Source: CAYTLW01 sp964438735
Lineage (GTDB): Bacteria > Myxococcota_A > UBA9042
Reading direction: 5' to 3'
Length of the DNA stretch: 36,120 nt
Assembly (NCBI GenBank): GCA_964438735.1
Contig: CAYTLW010000078.1
Coordinates: forward strand, 1-36,120
Positions 1 to 6,746 of this stretch are shown here, piece by piece. The position numbers and the translations under genes were made by a program. The notes below the pieces were generated by a model. The model made no database searches. It saw only the letters and a list, made by a program, of their open reading frames with translations, and was not told the origin of the DNA. How positions within the stretch are numbered: the stretch's first letter is position 1; each line of letters begins with the position of its first letter.

Positions 1-48
1 GGGCTACTTGTCGTGATAATTGAGGATCTGGCAAGAAATGTATGATCC

Positions 49-354
49 CTAGGGGCAGTCATCGCCCTCGCACGGTCCGCTATCCGCTTGTTGGACCTGG
101 TCCGGCGCGACGTCCTGTCCGCTGCCCTGATCGGCCGCACCGCCGGTGTCGTCGATGGGGTCGACGGTCGTATCCGGGGCGGTGGTTCCGCTATCGGCCA
201 CCACGGGCACGTCATCCACGTTGGCCACGTCGTTGACCTGGCTGTCCGTGTGCGTCGCGTCGGCGGTGCCGGGGCCGCTCGCGGTCTGGTCTTCGCCACA
301 GGCCGCCAGCGCCAGGGCGCCGGCCAGAATCGTCACGTAGATGGTCTTCATCAT
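49..354 (-). CDS. Small acidic lipoprotein, tether-like
   Basis: Unrecognised 101-residue protein. The start is taken at the ATG at 354 because a GAGGG ribosome-binding site lies 5 bases upstream; an in-frame ATG also follows directly at 351. The N-terminus is a signal peptide (MMKTI, then a hydrophobic run) ending in the lipobox LAAC, so it should be a lipoprotein. Everything after the lipidated Cys is low complexity and rich in Asp, Thr, Ala and Val, with no folded domain visible, and it ends in a small CEGDDC motif. The same kind of acidic linker follows the lipid anchor in larger lipoproteins of this window, so this looks like a tether without a head. It lies downstream of the P-domain protein on the same strand but has its own promoter-like box. 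Function unknown; a truncated relative of a larger lipoprotein is possible. Confidence 0.7.
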   Translation of the reverse strand: MMKTIYVTILAGALALAACGEDQTASGPGTADATHTDSQVNDVANVDDVPVVADSGTTAPDTTVDPIDDTGGAADQGSGQDVAPDQVQQADSGPCEGDDCP

Positions 355-384
355 GCTGTCCCTCGGGTGAGCGCACACCCGACA

Positions 385-390
385 AGACTA
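385..390 (-). promoter_or_regulatory. Predicted -10 box for the small lipoprotein
   Basis: TAGTCT on the minus strand lies 31 bases before the ATG at 354, giving a leader of about 24 bases. It matches the TAnnCT boxes found before other genes here. No convincing -35 element was found at 16-18 bases upstream. Confidence 0.35.
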
Positions 391-429
391 GGGAATCTCG
401 CGATCAGATTCCTTGAAACATGATGTGTC

Positions 430-477
430 TCAGACCAGCGAAAGAAGAACTCGTCAGATCAGCGATAGAAGAACTCG
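430..477 (-). repeat. Tandem 24-bp duplication across a stop codon
   Basis: Positions 430-453 and 454-477 are the same 24-mer with 22 of 24 bases identical. The 454-477 copy contains the last codons and TGA stop of the P-domain/fibrinogen-like gene; the other copy lies just beyond the stop and, in the same frame, would read as a second EFF-like C-terminus without a stop. Confidence 0.75.
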
Positions 478-2612
478 AACGCGCCGCCATCCTCGTCGTA
501 GGTCGACCACTTCCCACCGCCATGGCTGGCGCCGACCATGGTCTCGTACGCTGGCGGGTAATTGTAGCCGTGGTTGACGATGAGCATGTGGTAGCTGGGC
601 GAACCGCAATGGCTCATCCACATGATCGCCTGGTCGGGACGACCGCACCAGTTGTGCTCGCCCCACAACCTGCGACCGGCGTTGTACGAACCGTGCCACG
701 ATTTGCACTCGCTGCCCGGCAGGATCTTGGCGCTGCTGATGTAGGATTCGCCCACATAGCGATGTTTATTGCAGCCGCTGGCCTTGGTGAACTTGAAGAA
801 ATTGAACTTGGTGCCCTCGACCTTGGCCGCCACCTTCATGACCCAGGCGTTGCGGATCTTGCCGCCGTTGCCGCTGTGCTGGCCTGGCGTGGTGTAGGTC
901 TTGACCATCCACTCCTTGATGCCGCCCTTGGCGGCGCGGTTGATGCCCAGGTCCCAGGCGCTGTAGGAGAGCTTCTTCAGGCCGTTGGAGTCGCTGTGGT
1001 ACATGAATCGCGTCCAACCGCCCTCATCGGTGCCCATGTCGCAGACCGTCTCGTAGGCAGGGTCGCCGCCCAGGCCGTCGGGGTCGATCCAGAAGGTTCC
1101 CGACTTGGCCGCCGGGTGCACCTTGAGGATGTGGGCGCAGTTGACGCCTGGATTCGACTGGGTGCCGAACACCGCGATGGCCAGCGGGAAGAAGGCTTCC
1201 CCATTGCAGACGTTGAGCGTCTTGCTCGCCGGGTCGACGTACATGTAGCCGACGGCCGACGCATCGCACTTGATGGGCGCCTTGGAGGCGTTCTTCAGCT
1301 GCACCGCGCCGATCAACCGGTCGCCGACGATGATCGTGCCGGGGGCCTGTACCTTCTTGTTGGACAGGGTCAATACGTCGACGCTCCAGCGCTTGAGTTC
1401 GCCGTCGGTGGTGTTGTTCTTGAAGCTGAGGTCCATCACCGAGAGCGTCCACTTGCCCTTGGGGTTCTTGCCCTTCCACGTGCTGAGGTCGCCCTTGAGC
1501 GGCTTGTTGGGGGCCGGGAAGGTGCCCTTGAGCACGCCGCCGGCGACCTTGCCGTCATCGAAGAGCGCGTAGCTGCCGCCGGCGGGATCGACCAGGTTGA
1601 TCTTCAGCTTCTTGAAGTCGCTGTTGGTCACTTCGACGCTGATGTGCAGGTCCTTGGCGATGCCGCGATCGGGCACCACGATGGTGCTGCTGATGCCCTT
1701 GGGGTTGTTGTCCGGAATGGGAATGGCCTTTGCCATGACGTCGCTGTCCAAGAACTCGGTGCTCAGCTGCCCGTTGCTGATCTCGTCGAGTCCATCGGCG
1801 GGCAGGCCCTTGGGATCCATGGCCTTGACGCACTGCAAGCTGCCGTCCGCGTTGATGCCCTTGACCACCTCGCCGGCGCCTTTGCAGGAACCGGAGGGGA
1901 TCTTGATGCCGCTGAGTTTGCTGCCGTCGCCCAACAGGGTGTTGGCGGTCAGGGTGCCGGCGGTGATGGCCGCCGCGGTGATGGCCTTGGCCTTGAGCGC
2001 GTTGCCGCCCAGGTCGACGGTGGCGTCGAACTTCATCTCGCTGACGCTGACGCAGCCGGTGCACTGCACGTCCAGGGCCGTGTTGGCCGGCCCGCCCTTG
2101 GTCTTGGCGCCGGCGTAGGTGAAGCCGACCTTGGCTGCAGATATGGAACCTGGCGCCAGGTGGGTGTCCTTGATGCAGCCGCTGCAGGCCACGCCGTCAG
2201 CCATCTCGGCCCGACGGGAGAAGAGCACGCTGTGCAGGGACACGCGCGGCAGCTCGGCATCCGGTGCCACTTTGGCGCCCAACCACAGCTTGGTCACGCC
2301 GGCGAAGGTGTTGGCCAGCAACGGCTTGCTCGCGCCAAGGGTGTGGATGAAGCGGCCGCCCTTGACGGTGACCGCGGCGGGGGGCTCAGACCAGATCGCC
2401 GTGCCGCCCTTCTGCGTGCCATACAGAGCGAATGTGATGAGGTACTGGCCATCGGCCACGGGGCCCCCGCCGGCGCTCATCAGCGCGCCCTCGGCCGCCA
2501 TCGTGGCTGGCGTTGCAGCGGGCGCGACTCCCGGCCAGACGATGAACAGGGCGGCCAGGACCGGGCCGAGCACGGTCAGCCGGTGGATGGAAGCGCAGGT
2601 GAGATGCTTCAT
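459..2612 (-). CDS. Secreted protein with P-domain and fibrinogen-like C-terminal domain
   Basis: 717 residues from the ATG at 2612, which follows an AGGAGA ribosome-binding site at good spacing; the frame stays open further upstream but that part looks non-coding. A signal peptide ends near residue 33 (PGVAPA|AT). Residues about 40-290 are Gly/Ala/Thr-rich with CxGC pairs (CSGC, CTGC) and resemble the stalk region of secreted myxobacterial proteins. Residues about 297-415 match a proprotein-convertase P-domain: a DLHISVEV start, an NLVDPAGG turn, then GKWTLSVMD and a WSVDVLTL end. From about residue 487 the sequence NCAHI, IDPDG, CDM and GGWT is the classic start of a fibrinogen-related/collagen C-terminal fold, running to the end with paired cysteines. 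Likely an exported binding (lectin-like or adhesive) protein. No protease catalytic domain is present, so the P-domain is not attached to a subtilase here. Confidence 0.8.
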   Translation of the reverse strand: MKHLTCASIHRLTVLGPVLAALFIVWPGVAPAATPATMAAEGALMSAGGGPVADGQYLITFALYGTQKGGTAIWSEPPAAVTVKGGRFIHTLGASKPLLANTFAGVTKLWLGAKVAPDAELPRVSLHSVLFSRRAEMADGVACSGCIKDTHLAPGSISAAKVGFTYAGAKTKGGPANTALDVQCTGCVSVSEMKFDATVDLGGNALKAKAITAAAITAGTLTANTLLGDGSKLSGIKIPSGSCKGAGEVVKGINADGSLQCVKAMDPKGLPADGLDEISNGQLSTEFLDSDVMAKAIPIPDNNPKGISSTIVVPDRGIAKDLHISVEVTNSDFKKLKINLVDPAGGSYALFDDGKVAGGVLKGTFPAPNKPLKGDLSTWKGKNPKGKWTLSVMDLSFKNNTTDGELKRWSVDVLTLSNKKVQAPGTIIVGDRLIGAVQLKNASKAPIKCDASAVGYMYVDPASKTLNVCNGEAFFPLAIAVFGTQSNPGVNCAHILKVHPAAKSGTFWIDPDGLGGDPAYETVCDMGTDEGGWTRFMYHSDSNGLKKLSYSAWDLGINRAAKGGIKEWMVKTYTTPGQHSGNGGKIRNAWVMKVAAKVEGTKFNFFKFTKASGCNKHRYVGESYISSAKILPGSECKSWHGSYNAGRRLWGEHNWCGRPDQAIMWMSHCGSPSYHMLIVNHGYNYPPAYETMVGASHGGGKWSTYDEDGGAFEFFYR

Positions 2613-2651
2613 TATCTTGTCTCCTGTCGAGCGGACTCGCGTCGCGCGGAC

Positions 2652-2680
2652 AGCGTATTCGTAACCTTGTCGCGCCGCAA
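2652..2680 (-). promoter_or_regulatory. Predicted promoter of the P-domain/fibrinogen-like gene
   Basis: On the minus strand TTGCGG (2680-2675) and TACGCT (2657-2652) are separated by 17 bases. The -10 box ends 39 bases before the ATG at 2612. Almost the same pair occurs before the giant Cys-rich gene at 27312. Confidence 0.5.
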
Positions 2681-2713
2681 TCGCTCGCCGATGGCGGCGC
2701 CTGCATCCGGGAC

Positions 2714-2719
2714 TAGTCT
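2714..2719 (+). promoter_or_regulatory. Predicted -10 box for the small membrane protein
   Basis: TAGTCT lies 37 bases before the ATG at 2757, inside the divergent intergenic region shared with the promoter on the other strand. No clear -35 element was seen. Confidence 0.3.
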
Positions 2720-2756
2720 GCCGGTGCGTGCGATCGACGTCGCCGGGAGTTACTCC

Positions 2757-3101
2757 ATGGCCGAACGCCCCGCCCTGCCCTTGCTGCACATGCTGGTTGT
2801 GGCCTTCAGCGCCGCCGTGGCGTGGGCATGTCCCATCTCCATCGGCCCCTTCTTTCGAAAGGGCGGCGGCGAGGCCAGCTGGTCAGCGTTGACGGAGGCC
2901 ATCTTCCACCCGGCCGGCGGCGGCCTGCTCGGCCTGCTGCCCGTAGCGTTGTTGGCCACCGCCTGGCTGCTGGGCGGCGACCGGCCCGGTCTGGCCAGGT
3001 CGATGCTCGGTGCCGCGTTGCTCGCTTCCGCGGCCGTTGTTCTGCTCGTGCTGCTGGGACTGGCCGGTCCCATGCTCGCCAGCGCCATGCCATCGACGTG
3101 A
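2757..3101 (+). CDS. Small integral membrane protein
   Basis: 114 residues starting at the ATG at 2757, chosen because a GGGAG ribosome-binding site precedes it and a -10-like box lies further upstream. The frame is open far upstream on this strand, but that part is antisense to the P-domain gene. Three hydrophobic segments are visible: about residues 9-26, 52-68 and 78-104. A short loop with a Pro-Ile-Ser-Ile-Gly stretch and basic residues separates the first two. No family was recognised. It is divergent from the P-domain gene and precedes the PLP enzyme, with a hairpin directly at its stop codon, so it is probably transcribed alone. It is likely an inner-membrane protein of unknown role. 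Confidence 0.6.
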   Translation: MAERPALPLLHMLVVAFSAAVAWACPISIGPFFRKGGGEASWSALTEAIFHPAGGGLLGLLPVALLATAWLLGGDRPGLARSMLGAALLASAAVVLLVLLGLAGPMLASAMPST

Positions 3102-3118
3102 CCCGCGACAAGTGGGTC
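3100..3118 (+). terminator. Terminator-like hairpin
   Basis: A 7-bp stem (including one G-U pair) with a GACAA loop begins within the TGA stop of the small membrane protein gene. No T-tract follows, so it may only be a weak terminator or 3'-end stabiliser. Confidence 0.35.
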
Positions 3119-3154
3119 GCCGCAACCGCCGGCTTCGAGGGCGGGTGCGCGGCA

Positions 3155-3180
3155 TAGCTTGTACCGGGGGATATAGGAGG
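3155..3180 (+). promoter_or_regulatory. -10-like box and strong ribosome-binding site of the PLP enzyme
   Basis: TAGCTT (3155-3160) is followed by an AGGAGG Shine-Dalgarno block (3175-3180 region) a few bases before the ATG at 3185. The strength of the ribosome-binding site fixes the start. No good -35 box was seen. Confidence 0.4.
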
Positions 3181-3184
3181 GGAG

Positions 3185-4459
3185 ATGAAGCGTCGCCACA
3201 GCAGCGGTGGGCGGGAATTCAACCCTGAAACGCTGGCTCTAGGCTATGGCTACGACCCGTCCTTGAGCGAGGGTGCGGTCAAGCCACCGGTCTTTCTCAC
3301 CTCGACTTTCGAGTTCGAACGCGCGGCCAGCGGCGGCCGTTTCTTCGAGGTCGCCTATGGGCTCAGCGAGGCCCACGCCGGTGAAGCACAAGGGCTCATC
3401 TACAGCCGACTGAACAACCCGAATCTGCAGATCTTCGAGGAGCGACTTGCAGCCTGGGATCGCACCGACAAAGGTGCAGTCTTCGCCTCTGGTATGGCAG
3501 CCATCTCGACAACCTGCCTCGCCTTATTGCAACCGGGCGACCTGGTCCTGAGCACTGCGCCGGTGTACGGCGGGACCTGGTTTCTGTTCACCAACGTGCT
3601 CGCGCGCTTGGGCATCGAGGTGGTGCAGGTGTTGGGCGGCTGTGGGGCAGAGGAGCGTTTGCGCGCTGCCGCAGAGCTACACGGCCGGGAGCGACTGCGC
3701 CTGATATTTGTCGAGACGCCGGCCAATCCATCCAACGTGTTGACCGACATTGCAGCCGTTTCCGCGCTGGCGAACGATCTCTCCGAGGGGCAAGAGCGGC
3801 CGGTCATCACGGCGGTGGACAACACCTTCCTGGGCCCGGTCTTCCAGCGCCCGGCCCCGCTGGGTGCCGATCTGGTGGTCTACAGCGCGACCAAGTTCAT
3901 CGGCGGCCACAGCGACCTGGTGGCCGGGGTCGTGACCGGGCCCACCGCACTGGTCGACGAGATCCTGACCCTGCGCACCATCCTGGGCACCATGGCCAAC
4001 CCGTTCACGGGTTGGTTGCTGCTGCGCTCGCTGGAGACGTTGTCGATCCGAATGCGTCGGCAGGCCAAGAGCGCCGCGGCGCTGGCCGACCTGTTGGCCG
4101 ACCACCCGCGCGTGGAAGCCGTTCGCTACCCCGGTCTGCTGGCAGCCGATGATGGTCAACGGGAGTTGTTCGAGCGCCAATGCACCGGCGGCGGTTCACT
4201 CATCGCGTTCGACGTATTGGGCGGCAAAGAGGCGGCCTACGCGGTGCTCGATCGCTTCGAGGTGTTCCGGCTGGCTGTCTCCCTGGGCGGCACCGAGAGC
4301 CTGGTCGAGCATCCGGCGTCCATGACCCATGCGGACGTGCCGCCGGATCTGCAGGAAGACTACGGCATCACGGCCGGCCAGGTTCGCATGTCCGTCGGGC
4401 TGGAGCACATCTCCGATCTGCGGCGCGACCTGTTGCACGCGTTGGAGGGAGCGCGCTGA
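3185..4459 (+). CDS. Cys/Met-metabolism PLP-dependent enzyme (cystathionine gamma-synthase / methionine gamma-lyase family)
   Basis: 424 residues, a normal length for the family (about 380-430). It should be a cytosolic homotetramer-type fold-I PLP enzyme acting at the gamma-carbon of a sulfur amino acid. The PLP-binding lysine is K237 in the motif YSATKFIGGHSDL. Other family landmarks are IYSRLNNPN near residue 80, the GMAAI helix cap near residue 103, the APVYGGT segment, an ETPANPS stretch and the VDNTFLGP Asp that contacts the PLP ring nitrogen. The C-terminal VSLGGTESLVEHPASMTH block is also typical. The residues seen do not separate synthase from lyase: methionine gamma-lyase, cystathionine gamma-synthase and O-acetylhomoserine sulfhydrylase all fit. 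The gene stands alone between a hairpin and a promoter-like region, so no pathway context helps. Confidence 0.9.
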   Translation: MKRRHSSGGREFNPETLALGYGYDPSLSEGAVKPPVFLTSTFEFERAASGGRFFEVAYGLSEAHAGEAQGLIYSRLNNPNLQIFEERLAAWDRTDKGAVFASGMAAISTTCLALLQPGDLVLSTAPVYGGTWFLFTNVLARLGIEVVQVLGGCGAEERLRAAAELHGRERLRLIFVETPANPSNVLTDIAAVSALANDLSEGQERPVITAVDNTFLGPVFQRPAPLGADLVVYSATKFIGGHSDLVAGVVTGPTALVDEILTLRTILGTMANPFTGWLLLRSLETLSIRMRRQAKSAAALADLLADHPRVEAVRYPGLLAADDGQRELFERQCTGGGSLIAFDVLGGKEAAYAVLDRFEVFRLAVSLGGTESLVEHPASMTHADVPPDLQEDYGITAGQVRMSVGLEHISDLRRDLLHALEGAR

Positions 4460-4543
4460 TCCACGACCCGGAGGGCGCGAGGCCCGCGTTTGACGTGGTG
4501 CAGTATCCGTTCCCGGCGCTTCACTAAGGTGCCAATCGTGACC

Positions 4544-4573
4544 CTGGACGCCAACGGCCCGATCGGCTAGCCT
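4544..4573 (+). promoter_or_regulatory. Predicted promoter of the two-component/dipeptidase operon
   Basis: CTGGAC (4544-4549) and TAGCCT (4568-4573) are separated by 18 bases and lie 47 bases before the histidine kinase start. The -35 match is moderate (four of six to TTGACA). Confidence 0.35.
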
Positions 4574-4619
4574 CCGGCTCCTCGCCACCCGTAGGTCCGA
4601 CGACGTCGCATTCGGATCG

Positions 4620-5576
4620 ATGGGGATGCCCCCGGCGATCCATGAGCGGACCGTGAGCCCAGATATACTGGCCAGTTTGTTTGATGCCCTGCCAGGCGCG
4701 GTGGCGGTCTACGCCGACCCCGCCGAGCCACAGGTCTGGGCCAACGCGGCCGCCGTCAAGGCGGGCGTGCCGAGCAGCCTGCTGGCGGCTGACGATTGCC
4801 TGCAGCGCATTCCGTTGGCCGATGACCACACCGCGCTGGTCTGGACGCCACAGGACGACGGAAGTGAGCACGAAGCCGCTGCCCTGCGCGACGAGATGCA
4901 GCGCTTCGCATACGTCATCTCCCATGACCTGCAGGCGCCAGCCCGCACAGTGGCCGCCTACCTGGATCTGTTGATCGAAGAGCACGGCGACATGTTGCAG
5001 GGCGAGGCGCGGGAATTCGTCGATTTCGCCGTCGATGGTGCGCACGTCATGCAGCAGCTGCTTGGCGGCATTCTGGCCTGGTCCAGGGTGGCCAGTCACG
5101 GTCGCGAGCCGGTAGACGCCAGCTGCGAAGACGCCGTCGAAATGGCGTTATTCGACCTGGAGACCGCCATCGGCGAAACCGGCGCCGTGGTTCATCGCGA
5201 TGCCCTGCCCCAGGTTCGCGCCGACCGCGCCCAGTTGCTGGATCTGTTCAAGCGCCTGATCGACAACGGGCTGAAATTCCATCGCGGGCAACCGGTCGAG
5301 CTGCACATCGCGGCGGTGCGCCAGGGTCCGCACTGGCGAATTGACATCACGGACAATGGCATCGGCATCGAGGCGCGCCATTTCGACCGCATCTTCGAGC
5401 TCTTTCAGCGCCTTCACACCGCTGAGGAGTATCCAGGCGTCGGCGCCGGGCTGGCGGTTTGCAAGCGCATCGTCGCCCGACACGGCGGGCGCCTCTGGCT
5501 GCGCTCTGAAGTGGACGTGGGCACGACGGTGAGTTTCACCCTGCCGGCCGTCGCAGACGACGTGGGGGCGACGTGA
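4620..5576 (+). CDS. Sensor histidine kinase, PAS-like input, phytochrome-kinase type
   Basis: 318 residues, soluble with no membrane segment, so a cytosolic sensor. Residues about 10-80 look like a short degenerate PAS domain (LFDALPGAVAVYADP). The H-box is FAYVISHDLQAPART with phospho-acceptor H102, the SHDLQ/EP type seen in cyanobacterial phytochrome kinases and relatives. The ATP-binding domain has the N-box around N216 (LIDNGLKF), the G1 box DNGIGI at 246-251, an F-box (FELFQRLH) and a G2 box GVGAGLAV at 273-280. The start is uncertain: no good ribosome-binding site precedes 4620, and an ATG two codons later is equally possible. Its stop overlaps the next gene, a single-domain regulator, by one base (TGATG), so that regulator is the likely phosphotransfer partner. 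The signal sensed is unknown. Confidence 0.88.
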   Translation: MGMPPAIHERTVSPDILASLFDALPGAVAVYADPAEPQVWANAAAVKAGVPSSLLAADDCLQRIPLADDHTALVWTPQDDGSEHEAAALRDEMQRFAYVISHDLQAPARTVAAYLDLLIEEHGDMLQGEAREFVDFAVDGAHVMQQLLGGILAWSRVASHGREPVDASCEDAVEMALFDLETAIGETGAVVHRDALPQVRADRAQLLDLFKRLIDNGLKFHRGQPVELHIAAVRQGPHWRIDITDNGIGIEARHFDRIFELFQRLHTAEEYPGVGAGLAVCKRIVARHGGRLWLRSEVDVGTTVSFTLPAVADDVGAT

Positions 5577-6007
5577 TGCGGCCACCCATGCACCTGTTGC
5601 TGGTCGAGGACAATCCCGGCGACGTCAAGCTCACGCGCCTGGCGCTGCAGCGGGCCGGCTCGCCGGACAGCATGGACGTGGTGGGAGACGGGGTCGACGC
5701 CATGCGCTACCTGCGCAGGGAAGTGCCCTACGACCAGGCGCAGCGACCCGATCTCGTGTTGCTGGACCTGAATCTGCCGAAGATGGATGGACGCGAAGTG
5801 TTGGAGGCGGTCAAGACCGATCCAGCGTTGATGCGGATTCCTGTCGTCATGTTGACCTCGTCAGAAGCGTTGCACGACATCGACTGCAGCTACGAGCTGC
5901 ACGCCAACAGCTTCGTGACCAAACCCGCCGAGTTGAACCGCTTCATGGCGGTCATTCAGGCGGTCATCGAATACTGGGGAGGCGTGGCTCAATTGCCACG
6001 CGGCTGA
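5576..6007 (+). CDS. Single-domain response regulator (Rcp1-like)
   Basis: 143 residues consisting only of a receiver domain, so it signals by protein-protein contact rather than by DNA binding. From the ATG at 5576, the acidic pair E11-D12 (LLVEDNPGD), the phospho-acceptor D64 (LLDLNLPKMDG), the Thr in VVMLTSSEA and the Lys in FVTKPAE complete the active site. The EDNPGDVKLT start and longer beta4 region resemble Rcp1, the partner of cyanobacterial phytochrome kinases, which fits the upstream kinase. A GTG one codon earlier at 5573 is an alternative start. It overlaps the kinase stop by one base and is followed 4 bases later by the REC-PAS gene, so the genes are very likely co-transcribed. 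Confidence 0.9.
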   Translation: MRPPMHLLLVEDNPGDVKLTRLALQRAGSPDSMDVVGDGVDAMRYLRREVPYDQAQRPDLVLLDLNLPKMDGREVLEAVKTDPALMRIPVVMLTSSEALHDIDCSYELHANSFVTKPAELNRFMAVIQAVIEYWGGVAQLPRG

Positions 6008-6011
6008 TGCG

Positions 6012-6746
6012 ATGATCGACAACGACCGCTATCTCATCCTGCTGGTGGAGGACGATCCCGCCCAGGCGTTCCTGGCCACGAAGCTGCTGGAGGCGAGCCC
6101 GGACGCACGCTTCAGGGTCGACCACGTGTCCACCCTGGGCGAGGCGATGGAGCGCCTGGATCAAGCCGCATACGATGTGCTGTTGCTGGACCTCGGCCTG
6201 CCGGATGCTTTTGGCCTGCAGGGCGTACACCGCCTGTGCCAGGAACGGCCGACGCAGCCCTTCGTTGTCCTGACCGCCGCAGACGAACCCAACATGGCCC
6301 GCGCGGCCATCAAGCTCGGGGCCCAGGACTACATCGTCAAAGACAAGCTGCGCGGTGAGGTGTTTGCGCGCGCGGTTCTGCACACGATCGACCGAACGCG
6401 CGCCCGCCAGCGGATTCGACGCAACGCCGAAGATGTCGCTGCGCTGATCAACGTCATGGCCGACGGTGTGCTCGTCATCGACGCGGCGGGCCAGATCCTG
6501 TATGCCAACGCCGCGGCCGCCGAGTTCTACGGCACCCAGGCCGCGTTGATGCATGGGGAATTGTTCGAACATCCGGTGGTGCCCGGTACCGTGGTTCAGG
6601 CTGCCATCGGCCAGGGATCCGCCCGCGCGACAGTGCACCTGCGCGCCTCTCCGGTGACCTGGCGCGAACGCGATGCCCATGTGGTGGTGATGCGCACCGC
6701 CGAGTCCTGCTCGGCGGCCCGCGCCACCGAGGAGGAGCCTGCATGA
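6012..6746 (+). CDS. Response regulator with REC and PAS domains, no output domain
   Basis: 244 residues. Residues 8-125 are a receiver domain: acidic pair E13-D14, phospho-acceptor D60 (LLLDLGLPDAFG), Thr in VVLTAADE and Lys in YIVKDKL. After a basic helical linker (about 125-138), residues about 140-230 form a PAS-like domain (VMADGVLVIDAAGQILYAN, then AAEFYG). Relatives usually continue into a histidine kinase or GGDEF domain, but here the protein stops, so it may be a relay or adaptor that brings a PAS partner to a phosphorylated receiver. The last four bases (ATGA) are shared with the start of the M20 peptidase gene, indicating translational coupling. No ribosome-binding site of note precedes its own start, as expected inside an operon. 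Confidence 0.85.
   Translation: MIDNDRYLILLVEDDPAQAFLATKLLEASPDARFRVDHVSTLGEAMERLDQAAYDVLLLDLGLPDAFGLQGVHRLCQERPTQPFVVLTAADEPNMARAAIKLGAQDYIVKDKLRGEVFARAVLHTIDRTRARQRIRRNAEDVAALINVMADGVLVIDAAGQILYANAAAAEFYGTQAALMHGELFEHPVVPGTVVQAAIGQGSARATVHLRASPVTWRERDAHVVVMRTAESCSAARATEEEPA

Noticed and set aside
420..2756. Long open frame on the plus strand opposite the P-domain/fibrinogen-like gene
   Set aside because: It is the antisense of a gene with clear domains, signal peptide and ribosome-binding site. Only its last 114 codons, from 2757, have their own ribosome-binding site and protein-like hydrophobic pattern.
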